Position numbers and translations under genes: made by a program. Positions 8,449-18,381 of a stretch of 64,000 nt of DNA are shown here, one piece after another. Within the stretch, counting starts at the first letter, position 1. Each line of letters opens with the position of its first letter. Source of the stretch: Psychrobacter okhotskensis (GTDB lineage Bacteria; Pseudomonadota; Gammaproteobacteria; Pseudomonadales; Moraxellaceae); the NCBI RefSeq assembly GCF_013248965.1, contig NZ_JABRVQ010000020.1:1-64000 (forward strand). The letters run 5' to 3'. The notes under the pieces are model-generated. The model was not told where the DNA came from. It saw nothing but the letters and a program-made list of their open reading frames with translations, and did no database searches.

Positions 8449-9825
8449 TTATTTTTTGGTCGGACGTTGAAAATCATCTTTTTGTGTTTGACGAGCGCGA
8501 CCAAATGCCAAAGCTTTTTCATCAACGTCTTTGGTGATCACAGAACCTGCGGCAACCGTTGCGGTCTCACCAATCGTTACGGGAGCAACCAGACTAGTAT
8601 TTGAACCGATAAAAGCATTGTCATTAATAATAGTTTGCGATTTATTGACACCATCATAATTACAAGTAATCGTACCCGCACCAATATTGACGTTCGTACC
8701 GATGATGGCGTCACCAATATAACTCAGATGATTTACTTTGCTGCCATGACCAACGGTTGATTTTTTAATTTCGACAAAATTTCCAACTTTACTGTTGTCA
8801 GCCAAGACGGTCTCAGGACGCAAATGGGCAAAAGGACCAACATCGACACCTGCACCAATCTCAGCATGATCAATCACACAATAAGGTTTGATATGACAGG
8901 CATTACCAATTTTCGCGTTTTTGATGACACAACCCGCTTCGATATAAACGTTGTCACCCAAGACACAATCGCCCTCAAACACCACGCCAACATCGACGAA
9001 TACATCTTGACCTGCGCTCAAGCTACCGCGAATATCAACGCGCGTCGGATCAGCAAACTGGACGCCCGCTTCTTGTAAGTCTGCAACCAGTTTACCCTGC
9101 CATGTGCGCTCCAAGCTGGCCAGCTGTTGACGGTTATTGACACCTTCAATCTCAAACGTATGTTCAGGCTCTATCGCGGCAATCGTAATGCCATCAGCAA
9201 CGGCCATTTTGACAATATCAGTGAGATAATATTCTTGCTGCGCATTGTCATTAGAGAGCTTGGGCAGATATTTATGCAGTAGGGCATTGTCAACGCAATA
9301 GATACCGCTATTAATCTCTTGGATATTCTGCTCATCAGCGCTGGCATCTTTTTGCTCGACGATGGCTTCGATATTGCCGTTTGTATCACGTTTGATACGA
9401 CCGAGGCCAAATGGATTATCAACCGTTAACGTCAGCATCGACATGCCACTAGTGTTAGCTGCCTTCAATGCCGCTAGCGTCTGGCAGCTGACCAATGGCA
9501 CATCACCATACAGAATGAGACTCTGTCCCTCTGCTGGTAAGTCAGCTAAGGTTACTTTGACCGCATGCCCTGTGCCTAATTGCTCAGTCTGGGCGACCCA
9601 AGTAATTGAGGACTGCGCATATTGGCTGGTAATTTCTGATTTTACTTGCTCGCCACCAAAACCATGGACGATGATAGTCTCATCCACCGTCAGCTGATGA
9701 CAGGTATCTAATACGTGGCCTAACAATGATTTGCCAGCCAGTGTCTGTAGCACTTTTGGCTTAGCCGACTGCATACGCGTGCCTTTACCGGCAGCAAGGA
9801 TAATGACAGAAAGAGGAGAGGTCAT
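8449..9825 (-). CDS. glmU: Bifunctional GlmU (GlcN-1-P acetyltransferase / GlcNAc-1-P uridyltransferase)
   Basis: The 458-residue enzyme makes UDP-GlcNAc from glucosamine 1-phosphate. The N-terminal nucleotidyltransferase domain opens with the signature LAAGKGTRMQS (residues 11-21) and contains LYGDVPLV. The C-terminal half is a left-handed beta-helix of hexapeptide repeats, with HLRPETVL, VGNFVEIKKS and the IGAGTITCNYDGVNK acetyltransferase stretch. Length equals the family norm (E. coli 456). It lies between pgpA and the small exported gene on the minus strand and works in the same pathway as glmS nearby. Confidence 0.97.
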   Translation of the reverse strand: MTSPLSVIILAAGKGTRMQSAKPKVLQTLAGKSLLGHVLDTCHQLTVDETIIVHGFGGEQVKSEITSQYAQSSITWVAQTEQLGTGHAVKVTLADLPAEGQSLILYGDVPLVSCQTLAALKAANTSGMSMLTLTVDNPFGLGRIKRDTNGNIEAIVEQKDASADEQNIQEINSGIYCVDNALLHKYLPKLSNDNAQQEYYLTDIVKMAVADGITIAAIEPEHTFEIEGVNNRQQLASLERTWQGKLVADLQEAGVQFADPTRVDIRGSLSAGQDVFVDVGVVFEGDCVLGDNVYIEAGCVIKNAKIGNACHIKPYCVIDHAEIGAGVDVGPFAHLRPETVLADNSKVGNFVEIKKSTVGHGSKVNHLSYIGDAIIGTNVNIGAGTITCNYDGVNKSQTIINDNAFIGSNTSLVAPVTIGETATVAAGSVITKDVDEKALAFGRARQTQKDDFQRPTKK

Positions 9826-9988
9826 AGTAGCTCGTTAAATGTAACAAAATATAATCTATTATTATAACGCAAATGTTGAGACGAAAAAACGCAATGCCGT
9901 GCAAGCTTTGTAACTTAAAGTTATATAAAAGGTTACATAACAATTAATATAAGAAAGCTTAACTGCGCATCTGCTTATAGAGTATTGG

Positions 9989-10570
9989 CTATAACAGCAT
10001 ACCGAGCATCACAATTATCCATACCGCTGCCGCCATTACGCCAGCAATAATATCATCAAGCATAATACCGAGACCACCAGCGACCTTCTTATCTGCCCAA
10101 TCAATTGGTGGTGGCTTAATAATGTCAAAAAAGCGAAACAAAACGAAAGCGATGATAAGCGCAATGACCGATAAGCTCTGTGAGATGTCTTGCCAATAAC
10201 TGGCAGTAGAGACACTCATATAAGAAAATGGCAGTAAAGTAATCCAGATACCAGCCCATTCGTCCCAGACGATATGCGGATCATCATGACCTTGCATCAG
10301 CTCGGAGGTACGACCACATATCCAAATACCAATGAGGCAGGATAGGATAGTAATAATCAAAAATGGCACAAAACCTAAGCTCATTAGAGGTATGGCGACG
10401 ATTAAACCACCCACCGACCCCCAAGTACCGGGCGCACGGCGAGGCAAGCCACTACCTAAACCAATACCAAGCCAATAAACTGCACGATCAAGCAGGCTAG
10501 CATTTGCTGGTAGCGGTGGGCAGTCATTGGCTTTACGGATATCAGGCTTGGAGAGGTCTTGATCGGTCAT
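9989..10570 (-). CDS. pgpA: Phosphatidylglycerophosphatase A
   Basis: The 193-residue inner-membrane protein removes the phosphate of phosphatidylglycerophosphate to give phosphatidylglycerol. Family marks are GSGLPRRAPGTWGS near residue 38, WDEWAGIW in the middle and the ADKKVAGGLGIMLDDIIAG stretch near the C-terminus, with three to four membrane segments. About 20 extra residues precede the usual start. Its ATG begins 3 bp after the thiL stop, so it is the last gene of the ribH-nusB-thiL-pgpA group, a common gammaproteobacterial arrangement. Confidence 0.94.
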   Translation of the reverse strand: MTDQDLSKPDIRKANDCPPLPANASLLDRAVYWLGIGLGSGLPRRAPGTWGSVGGLIVAIPLMSLGFVPFLIITILSCLIGIWICGRTSELMQGHDDPHIVWDEWAGIWITLLPFSYMSVSTASYWQDISQSLSVIALIIAFVLFRFFDIIKPPPIDWADKKVAGGLGIMLDDIIAGVMAAAVWIIVMLGMLL

Positions 10571-10573
10571 GGA

Positions 10574-11617
10574 TTAACCTGCAAAATGTTGGTAACCAGT
10601 AAGGTCGGGCCATGTTGAAAATGGCGCGGAATGAGTTGGGGTGACTAGTTGTCCTTGATAAAATAACTCAGGACGTAAAGCGGTAGATGTGTCTGTGTAT
10701 TTATGATTTGTCATCGCAGTCACCTCACCGATACAGGTGACTGGCGTGTTGCTGTTGTTATTAACACGAGGTTCGATATCAGCAGGCAAAGTAAAAGCCA
10801 ATTCGTAATCATCCCCACCCGTCAGTTGGCATAATAAGCGCTCAGATAAATCAACGCTTGCTAATGGCTTGCTAGTAGGTAGCTGCTCCAGATTAAGGCG
10901 CATACTAACGCTGCTTTGTTGGCAGATATGTCCAAGGTCTTGATAAAGACCGTCAGAGATATCTATCATCGCTGTAGCACCAATTTTTGCTAAGGCTGCC
11001 CCTAAGGCAATACGCGGAGTCGGCATGTGCAATCGATGTGCAAGCTCTACGCCTTCGGCGTTGTCAGGATGCTGCAAGGCATAGCTGGCATCGCCGAGCG
11101 ACCCTGATACATATATTTTATCGCCCACTTTCGCCCCTGAACGGTAAACAGCTGCCGTGTTGGCATCAAGCAATCCTTGTGCGCTGACACTTAATATTAA
11201 GCTATCACTACGCGTGGTATCACCACCAATAAGGGCAACCCCGAATAATTGGCAGGCATGAAACAAGCCTTTAGCAAATTCACTTAACCATTGCTCATTT
11301 GCCAAACGCTCAGGTAAGGCCAACGCTAGCAGAATGCTATGCGGGGTTGCACCCATCGCAGCAATGTCTGAGACGTTAACCGCAACCGCTTTATAACCGA
11401 TGGCAAATGCCAGTTCATTGACTTGTTCCCAATCAGCGCTAAAGTGACGACCTTGGACGAGTGTATCGATGCAACTGACCAAGCGCGCGCCTGCAGGCAA
11501 GCTCATCACCGCGGCATCATCACCAATGCCTTTTTCGACACTGCCTTTTTCGACAATGCTGGACAATGACTGTGGCATTTGGGAAAATATGCGCTCGATC
11601 AGCTCAAATTCGTTCAT
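10574..11617 (-). CDS. thiL: Thiamine-monophosphate kinase
   Basis: The 347-residue enzyme phosphorylates thiamine monophosphate to thiamine diphosphate. It has the ThiL/PurM-like fold signatures: EFELIERIF at the N-terminus, GIGDDAAVM, DTLVQGRHFS, NVSDIAAMGA, GGDTTRSD and DISDGLYQDLGH. Length is close to normal. The ATG lies 2 bp after the nusB stop and the gene ends 3 bp before pgpA, so translation of the three is probably coupled. No TPP riboswitch is seen in front of it, which fits its place inside an operon. Confidence 0.96.
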   Translation of the reverse strand: MNEFELIERIFSQMPQSLSSIVEKGSVEKGIGDDAAVMSLPAGARLVSCIDTLVQGRHFSADWEQVNELAFAIGYKAVAVNVSDIAAMGATPHSILLALALPERLANEQWLSEFAKGLFHACQLFGVALIGGDTTRSDSLILSVSAQGLLDANTAAVYRSGAKVGDKIYVSGSLGDASYALQHPDNAEGVELAHRLHMPTPRIALGAALAKIGATAMIDISDGLYQDLGHICQQSSVSMRLNLEQLPTSKPLASVDLSERLLCQLTGGDDYELAFTLPADIEPRVNNNSNTPVTCIGEVTAMTNHKYTDTSTALRPELFYQGQLVTPTHSAPFSTWPDLTGYQHFAG

Positions 11618-11619
11618 GG

Positions 11620-12717
11620 TTAGTCTTGGCTTTTTGCATCAGGGCTAACAATCTCATCAGAACTAACAGTTTCGTCAGGACTAACAGTTTCATCAGAACT
11701 AACAAGATTAGAGTCAATTAGACCAATATCAACGGCCGTATTTTCTTCGTTGCTGTCGTTATTGACAGCGTCAGCAGCTACCTTTTCTTCTGCAGGCTGT
11801 TCATCAACGACGACATCTTTTTTAACAATGCCTTCTTCAACAATTGGTTCTGCCGCAGTCGCTGTTTTAACAGTATCATTTTCAACCGTGTTTTCAGCAG
11901 CATTTTTCTTAGTTGCCTTAAAGTCACTAATATTCGCACTGGCTTTACTAGCGCTGTTGCGTTTGACGGTGGCATTATTGGCACTGATACGTGGCTTGTT
12001 TGAAGCAGTTGACTTTTCTTCAATACTTTGTGTATCAGCACTATTTTCTATATTGCTATCAGTTTTTACTGCAGGTTTAGCAGCCGCTTTTTGTGAGGTG
12101 CGTAGATTGGCTTTACTATCTGCTTCTACTTCGACAGCACGTAGCTCAACCGCCATTTTATCAAGGACGGCGTTAATCAGTTTATGGGCGTCAGTGGCAC
12201 CAAAGTGATTATTCAGCTTCATCGCTTCATCAAGCACGACTTTATAAGGGATTTCTAAACGATTTTGCAGCTCATAAGCACCAATCAAAAGAATAGCGTG
12301 TTCAACGGTATCCAATTTATCGATTTCACGATCAAGATGCTGACTAATAAGCGCATCTAACGCCTCAATCTGCTCAGGAATATCGCGCATCATTTCATGG
12401 TAATAGCCGATATGTACCGTATGCATGGCATTGGTCGCACGCGTACGAGCAGCGATATCATGCGGCGCATTGGCCTTCCAGCCAAGCTTACCATCAATAT
12501 CGAAGCGGCGGTCAGTGACGAGCCATTCGTATAGACCTTGCATCGCAAAGCGGCGCGCTTTACGGATAGCGGTGTGACTGGTCTTGTAAGAAGACTCACT
12601 CATATCGAAGGTTTGATCACCCGCACTGCTGCTCGCAATACGCGTGGCTTCAGCTTGACTATCATTGGTTTGGGCGGTTTTCGCAGCGCTGATAGCGCGC
12701 TTGAGTTGGTCAGTCAT
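11620..12717 (-). CDS. nusB: Transcription antitermination factor NusB with long C-terminal tail
   Basis: NusB joins NusE (S10) and boxA RNA in the rRNA antitermination complex. The 365 residues divide into an N-terminal stretch of about 45, a NusB core ([14 protein letters not shown] through [15 protein letters not shown] and INAVLDKMA) at about 50-195, and a tail of about 170 residues of low complexity, rich in Ala, Ser, Asn, Glu and Val. E. coli NusB has 139 residues, so the tail more than doubles the protein. The tail ends with near-repeats of [10 protein letters not shown]. Tails of this kind are usually disordered. It follows ribH (216-bp gap) and precedes thiL by 2 bp. Confidence 0.92.
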   Translation of the reverse strand: MTDQLKRAISAAKTAQTNDSQAEATRIASSSAGDQTFDMSESSYKTSHTAIRKARRFAMQGLYEWLVTDRRFDIDGKLGWKANAPHDIAARTRATNAMHTVHIGYYHEMMRDIPEQIEALDALISQHLDREIDKLDTVEHAILLIGAYELQNRLEIPYKVVLDEAMKLNNHFGATDAHKLINAVLDKMAVELRAVEVEADSKANLRTSQKAAAKPAVKTDSNIENSADTQSIEEKSTASNKPRISANNATVKRNSASKASANISDFKATKKNAAENTVENDTVKTATAAEPIVEEGIVKKDVVVDEQPAEEKVAADAVNNDSNEENTAVDIGLIDSNLVSSDETVSPDETVSSDEIVSPDAKSQD

Positions 12718-12933
12718 AGGGGGTCTGTACCTAAATTTTTGAGATGATACCCAGTCAAAATATAAATTAACAAAGTAGCTTTTTAGCTATGCTTATTTAA
12801 ATTTTTAAAGGGTATAGAAATACGGCGAAAATTCAAAAAGTAGCCAATTGTTTTGATAGCTGGCTAGTGCTATGAGGTGCTGTTATTACTAAATAGCAGC
12901 ACCAGTTAAACTAATAAATTTGAGCTTTAAAGC

Positions 12934-13452
12934 TTACGCTTCATCGATATCATCAATATCTAGCTGTGACAAAACAGCGATCATTTCTAGTACAACCATC
13001 GCAGCTTCAGAGCCTTTGTTGCCCGCTTTAGTACCAGAGCGCTCAATGGCTTGCTCGATGCTATCAGTAGTGATGATACCGTTAGCAACAGGGATATTAT
13101 AATCCATTGCCACAGCGCTCAAACCTTTGGCCGACTCGCTAGCTACAATATCAAAATGCGGCGTGCTGCCACGGATGATTGCACCCAGTGCCACAATCGC
13201 GTCAAAACGATCTGATTCAGCAGCACGTTGGGCCACCAATGGCAACTCAAATGCACCAGGTACACGGATGACGGTAATATTGCTACCCAATACACCATGG
13301 CGCAGTAGGGCGTCAATTGCGCCATCTACCAATGATTCAACGACAAAACCATTAAAACGACCAACGACGATGCCAATACGGGCGTCTTCATTTTGATGTA
13401 GATTACCATCGATATGGGTCACATCATTGCGCTGCTGTTGTAAATTCGACAT
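12934..13452 (-). CDS. ribH: 6,7-dimethyl-8-ribityllumazine synthase
   Basis: The 172-residue enzyme condenses the ribityl-pyrimidine with dihydroxybutanone phosphate in the penultimate step of riboflavin synthesis, forming hollow multimers. Diagnostic stretches are [35 protein letters not shown] and [12 protein letters not shown], followed by a NKGSEAA near the C-terminus. The last 15 residues form an acidic tail. The start ATG has an AAAGGAT ribosome site. It is the first gene of the ribH-nusB-thiL-pgpA group; no FMN riboswitch is visible upstream. Confidence 0.97.
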   Translation of the reverse strand: MSNLQQQRNDVTHIDGNLHQNEDARIGIVVGRFNGFVVESLVDGAIDALLRHGVLGSNITVIRVPGAFELPLVAQRAAESDRFDAIVALGAIIRGSTPHFDIVASESAKGLSAVAMDYNIPVANGIITTDSIEQAIERSGTKAGNKGSEAAMVVLEMIAVLSQLDIDDIDEA

Positions 13453-13652
13453 AAAAAATCCTTTACTTAGTGGGCTTTTAATTAAAATGTAGGAATAAGT
13501 GATGAGCTAAATATAATGCTAAGTTCAAATAGTGTATTTAAACGGTTAATTATCCATTAAATAAGCCATTAAATGAACGAAAATCAAATGATAAGAAGTA
13601 GTTAGCGCTATGATAACATTTTTTACCGCTGTATTTGTATTTTACAAAGACG

Positions 13653-14435
13653 TTATAAGCGCATCTGTATGCCTTGCGCTGCCATATATTGTTTGGCTTC
13701 TTGCACGGTATACTCGCCAAAGTGAAAAATGCTGGCAGCAAGCACTGCATCCACTCCACCTTCTAATACCCCTTCGGCTAAATGCTGTAAATTACCGACG
13801 CCGCCTGAGGCAATGACAGGCACATTGACGCGGCTGGTAATTTGCTTCATTAAGGCCAAGTCATAGCCTTTTTTAGTACCGTCACCGTCCATCGACGTCA
13901 CTAATAATTCGCCAGCGCCGAGTTCAGCCATTTTACTTGCCCAAGCGACGGCATCAATGCCCGTTGGCTTGCGACCGCCATGGGTAAAAATCTCCCAACG
14001 CGGCATGATGATGCCATCAACATCAATATCCGCGACGCGTTTGGCATCGATAGCCACGACGATACATTGATTGCCAAATTTTTGTGCCGCTTCCCCGACG
14101 AACTCTGGGGTAAATACTGCTGCTGAATTAATTGCTACTTTATCCGCGCCTGCATTGAGCAAGTTACGAATATCAGCGATTTTACGCACACCACCGCCGA
14201 CCGTTAGTGGCACAAACACGGTTTCTGCCATACGTTCAACGGTATGATAGGTGGTGTCGCGCTCGTCATTGGTGGCCGTGATGTCCAAAAAAGTAATCTC
14301 GTCAGCGCCTTGTTCGTTATAGCGCTTGGCGACTTCAACAGGGTCGCCAGCGTCTTTAATATCAACAAACTGCACGCCTTTGACCACGCGTCCATTATCA
14401 ACGTCCAAACAAGGAATGATACGCTTTGCTAACAT
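13653..14435 (-). CDS. hisF: Imidazole glycerol phosphate synthase, cyclase subunit
   Basis: HisF takes ammonia from HisH and turns PRFAR into imidazole glycerol phosphate and AICAR, linking histidine and purine synthesis. The TIM barrel carries the catalytic Asp11 in [12 protein letters not shown], the EITFLDITA strand, [17 protein letters not shown], and the second Asp region VVAIDAKRV, and ends with the phosphate loops VIASGGVGN and [11 protein letters not shown] chose the ATG at 14435 because the protein then starts MLAKRI like other HisF and AAGGTGA lies eight bases upstream; a GTG four codons earlier would overlap that site. The other his genes are not adjacent. Confidence 0.96.
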   Translation of the reverse strand: MLAKRIIPCLDVDNGRVVKGVQFVDIKDAGDPVEVAKRYNEQGADEITFLDITATNDERDTTYHTVERMAETVFVPLTVGGGVRKIADIRNLLNAGADKVAINSAAVFTPEFVGEAAQKFGNQCIVVAIDAKRVADIDVDGIIMPRWEIFTHGGRKPTGIDAVAWASKMAELGAGELLVTSMDGDGTKKGYDLALMKQITSRVNVPVIASGGVGNLQHLAEGVLEGGVDAVLAASIFHFGEYTVQEAKQYMAAQGIQMRL

Positions 14436-14623
14436 AGGGTCTTTCACCTTATAATCAATTCTCTCAATGCGCTAGTCTAGCAAAATCACCGCCATATCAG
14501 GCAGATTTTCGCAAGATTATTACGCTTTTCGCTATCGTTTGCCCAAGCGCGCTACAATTGTCGCCATTGCTGTTTAAATCTGTCCTATTTAACTTTTTAT
14601 TTAATTGCCAAAAGTGAGATGTC

Positions 14624-15889
14624 ATGTCCGTCTATACCCAGTTAACCAATGATCAGTTTGCCGCCTTTTGCCAACGCTTTGGCGTCTCGTTTGCGCGCGC
14701 CATTCCGATTACCCAAGGCATTAAGAACTCTAACTGGTTTATTCAGACGACTGATGATGTAGATGGTGCGCACTCTTATGTATTTACCTTATTTGAAGAG
14801 CGGCCACCAGAAGATATCGAAAAAATGGCAGTTATCCTTAATCAATTGGATGGTAAATTGCCGGTCGCTGCGCCATTAGCGTTGATCGATGGTGAAGGAT
14901 TAGACAGGGATAAAAATAGTGGTGATAAACGCTATGTTATCCATTACGACAATAAAGCCATTACCTTAGTACCTTGTTTGGCTGGCTCGCATCCACAGCA
15001 AACCACGCAAGCGATGTGTCATGAAATCGGTGCCGCTTTAGCCATGCTGCATGAGACGCTGCAAGTATTACAGCCTGCGGAAGAATATGGCGTACCTTTA
15101 TATCCATGGTCAGAAGTACGTGACCGTGAAATGCAGTTTATGCCCTGTGACGAAGCCAAGCTCATGAGCGATATTTGGCAGTCATATAGCGAATTACCGC
15201 TTGCGACCTTGCCAAAAGGCTTGTGTCATCTAGATATGTTTGCTGATAATACGCTGTGGAACTTATCGTTAAATAATATCCAAAAAGGTGAAGAGCGCCT
15301 CACAGGCTTGTTAGACTTTACCGAAGTCAGCGTCGAGCATTATGTGATGGATATTGCCATTACGATTAATGATTTTTGTACCACGTGGGGCGATGCTGAG
15401 CAAGGCGAGTCGGTGAATTTTGATCGCAGTAAAATGGTGGCTTTTTTGCAAGGCTATGAGTCAAAACGTCAGCTTGGCGAAGATGAAAAACGAGCGTTGC
15501 CTGTTATGCTGGCCAAAGCGGCGGTTATTTTTTGGCTATTGCGTTTAAACGTTATCCATTACAACCGTACCGAAGGGCGTACTGGCGATAATATCATGGT
15601 CAAAAACCCTGACCTGATGAAACGCCTTGCTGCTTATCATTGGTCACATGTTGAAAAAGCGCAAAATACGGTGTTTGTTTTAGAACACGCGCTTTATAAA
15701 GACGATGATAAAAACAACGATGTCGAAGATTTTAAATTAATCGGCGTATTTGCTACTGAGCAACAAGCGCAAGCAGCTATCAACCAATTAAAATCACAAC
15801 CTGGTTTTAAAGAGTATCCAAACGGTTTTCATATTGATGCTTATCCGCTAAATCAAATTAACTGGTCATCAGGTTTTGACTTCTATTAA
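14624..15889 (+). CDS. thrB: Homoserine kinase (ThrB type II) with extra C-terminal domain
   Basis: This kinase of the aminoglycoside-phosphotransferase fold phosphorylates homoserine on the way to threonine. Marks are the N-terminal ITQGIKNSNWFI nucleotide loop, the catalytic GLCHLDMFADNTLW (H-x-D-x4-N type) and the metal-binding LLDFTEVSVEHYVMD. The kinase part ends near residue 340 with AAYHWSHVEK; the family is normally about 315 residues. The last 75 residues (FVLEHAL, IGVFATEQQAQAAI, PGFKEYPNGFHID) resemble a small stand-alone domain that I take to be DUF7336-like. The reading frame is continuous, so this is a genuine fusion. The next genes are a DUF2007 protein and an amidotransferase. 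Confidence 0.9.
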   Translation: MSVYTQLTNDQFAAFCQRFGVSFARAIPITQGIKNSNWFIQTTDDVDGAHSYVFTLFEERPPEDIEKMAVILNQLDGKLPVAAPLALIDGEGLDRDKNSGDKRYVIHYDNKAITLVPCLAGSHPQQTTQAMCHEIGAALAMLHETLQVLQPAEEYGVPLYPWSEVRDREMQFMPCDEAKLMSDIWQSYSELPLATLPKGLCHLDMFADNTLWNLSLNNIQKGEERLTGLLDFTEVSVEHYVMDIAITINDFCTTWGDAEQGESVNFDRSKMVAFLQGYESKRQLGEDEKRALPVMLAKAAVIFWLLRLNVIHYNRTEGRTGDNIMVKNPDLMKRLAAYHWSHVEKAQNTVFVLEHALYKDDDKNNDVEDFKLIGVFATEQQAQAAINQLKSQPGFKEYPNGFHIDAYPLNQINWSSGFDFY

Positions 15890-15936
15890 ATTCATCTGTA
15901 TTAACAAGACATTTAACTGTTTAAAAGGAATTTACC

Positions 15937-16269
15937 ATGACTGATCAAGTTGATAACTGGCACAAACTGGCGCGCTACGATACCAATATGCAAGGCGAGC
16001 TGCATGCCAATCTGCTGCGCAACAATGGCATTACCGTGTCCTTGCAACCGCTCAGTGCGATTCCCGGGATGAATTCTGGTGTCGTGCTGTGGGTAGAAAA
16101 CACGGATTTGGCACAAGCCCAGCGTATCCTAGATGGTGTTGAAAGCGATGACAATACTGGGGCGGATTTGTTGGCTAGTATGAGTGATATAGAACTTGGT
16201 ATTGTGTCAGGTAATCCGGTTAATCATGACGCAGCAGACAATCAATATAATAAAGGTGGTAACGCGTAA
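15937..16269 (+). CDS. DUF2007-family small protein
   Basis: The 110-residue cytoplasmic protein has the DUF2007 pattern: an N-terminal strand-helix (KLARYDTNMQGELHANLLR) and then VVLWVENTDLAQAQRIL. DUF2007 resembles the PII/ACT-like fold and is called a putative signal-transducing protein, but no function is established. It has an AAGGAA ribosome site and ends directly against the start of the amidotransferase gene (TAA then ATG), so these two are co-translated. The Asp/Asn-rich tail of about 35 residues is probably flexible. Confidence 0.82.
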   Translation: MTDQVDNWHKLARYDTNMQGELHANLLRNNGITVSLQPLSAIPGMNSGVVLWVENTDLAQAQRILDGVESDDNTGADLLASMSDIELGIVSGNPVNHDAADNQYNKGGNA

Positions 16270-17166
16270 ATGTGTCAACTCTTAGGAATGAACTGTAATA
16301 CGCCAACCGATATTGGCTTTAGCTTCGCAGGTTTCCGCAAGCGCGGCGGTATGACAGACAGTCATGAAGATGGCTTTGGCATTGCGTTTTTTGAGCGTAG
16401 TGAGTGCGACTCAGAGCATGCTTCAACTGGTTTGCGTCTTTTCCATGATAATAAACCAAGCCATTTGTCACCCGTTGCTGATTTGGTTAATAATTATCCG
16501 ATTAAAGCCATGAATGTTATCGCCCATATTCGTAAAGCCACCCAAGGGCAAAATTGTTTGGCGAATACTCATCCTTTTGTCCGTGAAGTCTGGGGCGAGC
16601 AGTGGGTATTTGCGCACAATGGGCAGATGAATAGCGAGTTTATTAAACGCTGTCAACGCTTGCAAGACAATGGTAACGCGTCACATTGCCAACCAGTCGG
16701 CACAACTGATTCTGAAATGGCGTTTTGTTATCTGGTCAATCGCCTAAAAAGCAGCTTTAAAACCCGACCTGACGACAAAACGCTGTTTAATTTTTTGACC
16801 GTCCAATGTCGCTATCTGTCTGCTAATGGTTTGTTTAATTGCTTGATATCTAATGGCAAATGGCAATTGGCTTATGCCGGTAGCTTATTGTTTTATCTCA
16901 CTCGTAAAGCGCCTTTTGGGGAAGCCAAACTGGCTGATGATGATTTGGCGATTAACTTTGGTGATGTGACCACAGATCAGGATAAAGTCACTATCTTAGT
17001 CACCGTGCCATTGACTGAAAATGAAAAATGGCAACAACTGGCGGTCAATGAATGTCTCATCTTCCAAGACGGCGAGATCCTCTTTAAAGACAGCCCAAGC
17101 CAGCGTAAGTTTTTGACGGTTGACGAAGGAATTGCGGTGGCACGGGCGGTTGGGGCGAGTGTTTAG
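16270..17166 (+). CDS. Class II glutamine amidotransferase (YafJ-like)
   Basis: The 298-residue protein begins MCQLLGM, which puts Cys2 as the N-terminal nucleophile after Met removal. The class II amidotransferase core follows with DGFGIAFF, VIAHIRKATQG, NTHPFVRE and WVFAHNGQM. YafJ/EgtC-like proteins are single-domain hydrolases; the physiological substrate is mostly unknown. It lacks an attached synthase domain. AAAGGTGG just inside the end of the preceding gene is the ribosome site. Operon with the DUF2007 gene and possibly thrB. Confidence 0.88.
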   Translation: MCQLLGMNCNTPTDIGFSFAGFRKRGGMTDSHEDGFGIAFFERSECDSEHASTGLRLFHDNKPSHLSPVADLVNNYPIKAMNVIAHIRKATQGQNCLANTHPFVREVWGEQWVFAHNGQMNSEFIKRCQRLQDNGNASHCQPVGTTDSEMAFCYLVNRLKSSFKTRPDDKTLFNFLTVQCRYLSANGLFNCLISNGKWQLAYAGSLLFYLTRKAPFGEAKLADDDLAINFGDVTTDQDKVTILVTVPLTENEKWQQLAVNECLIFQDGEILFKDSPSQRKFLTVDEGIAVARAVGASV

Positions 17167-17241
17167 GGGTTGATCGACTTGTGTTTTGAAATTGGTTGTT
17201 CCATCATAAAGTTAGTAGTGAACTAAAAATTAGGTGAAGCT

Positions 17242-18381
17242 ATGTTAGGTAATGACATTCAAATCAAACAGCTCGTAGGTGTCGGTGATGTTCATCTTAG
17301 CTTTCAGCCTGAGCAGAGGGTATATTGCCTAATCGGTGAAAATGGTATTGGCAAGACGAAGTGCTTAGAAGCTTTGTTTACTGCTTACGCTGCTTCTAAT
17401 AAAAGAATAAATAAAATAGTAAGTGACTTAGATATTCACGAAGAGATTAGACAGTTTAAATCGTTTACTACTGAAAATTTAGTAGTCGAATTTATGACAG
17501 GTGATTATGTCCTTACTTTTAAAGATTTCAGAAAAGCCTCTGATTTTAAGATACCTTTTGTTATAAGCTCTATTAATAATAGAGGATCAATAGAAGAGGG
17601 AAGAGGTATCGATAATAGTATCGGGAACTTAAATAAAAGAAAGAATGATTATTTTTTTAAAGTGGGAGAGTGGTTTTATACAGATAACAAGCGTGGAGAA
17701 ATGTTTAGTGACGATATAAAAGAGTGGGTCGTACAACGTGCTCAATCGGCTAATCCTTATCAAGCTGCTGAGGACAACCGCGAAGTTGAAATTACTACAT
17801 TACTAAAATTGCTCAATCAGGTTGATGAAAGAATAGATGCTAAGTTTTTAGAAATACTAGGTGATAACCGTGTGTTTATCAAAGTTGCCGACAATAAAAC
17901 AGAACTATCAGAACTTTCTAGCGGTTTTGCTTCGATACTTAAAATTATGCAATCTATCATTGCGGGTTACAGTTATTTCACTAATGAAACCAATATCGCT
18001 CATGTCAAAGGGGTGGTCTTCATTGATGAAATAGAAAGCCATCTTCATACCAAATGGCAAGCGACTATTATTCCTACCTTGAAACGTCTATTCCCTAATA
18101 CTACCTTTTATATCACTACTCACTCCGCAATTGTTTTGAGCCAATTACAACATGGTGAAGCTTATGAGTTATACCGTGATAAAGCAGATGGCGTAGTAAA
18201 AACGGAACTGATAAATCATCCTAATAATGCCGCATTTATAGACTTGTTAAAAGATGCTTTTGATATTGATATTAATCAGCTTAAGTTAGCGCGAGATAAT
18301 GCGCCACAGCAAGCAGAAGCAAAGCAGATGCTTATCAGTTTATTAGATGAAAAAATCAAACAACTAGAGGCAGGGCAATGA
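17242..18381 (+). CDS. AAA ATPase of the OLD/AAA_21 type, partner of a PIN protein
   Basis: The 379-residue cytoplasmic ATPase has Walker A GENGIGKT (Lys38), an ABC-type signature LSSGFASIL, Walker B VVFIDEIESHLH (Asp262, Glu263) and the following switch His294 in TTHSAIVLSQL. The layout is that of small ABC-like ATPases found in OLD, Abi and PARIS-type defence proteins. No nuclease domain is fused; instead the next gene, overlapping by four bases (ATGA), encodes a PIN-type nuclease. The pair is more AT-rich than the flanking housekeeping genes and is inserted between the amidotransferase and YchJ genes. Defence or toxin-antitoxin function is inference; a DNA-repair role is not excluded. Confidence 0.8.
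   Translation: MLGNDIQIKQLVGVGDVHLSFQPEQRVYCLIGENGIGKTKCLEALFTAYAASNKRINKIVSDLDIHEEIRQFKSFTTENLVVEFMTGDYVLTFKDFRKASDFKIPFVISSINNRGSIEEGRGIDNSIGNLNKRKNDYFFKVGEWFYTDNKRGEMFSDDIKEWVVQRAQSANPYQAAEDNREVEITTLLKLLNQVDERIDAKFLEILGDNRVFIKVADNKTELSELSSGFASILKIMQSIIAGYSYFTNETNIAHVKGVVFIDEIESHLHTKWQATIIPTLKRLFPNTTFYITTHSAIVLSQLQHGEAYELYRDKADGVVKTELINHPNNAAFIDLLKDAFDIDINQLKLARDNAPQQAEAKQMLISLLDEKIKQLEAGQ

Noticed and set aside
11750..12208. Long plus-strand frame of 152 codons, hydrophobic, opposite nusB
   Set aside because: It is the antisense of the low-complexity NusB tail; there is no ribosome site, and the composition follows from the Ala/Glu-rich sense strand.
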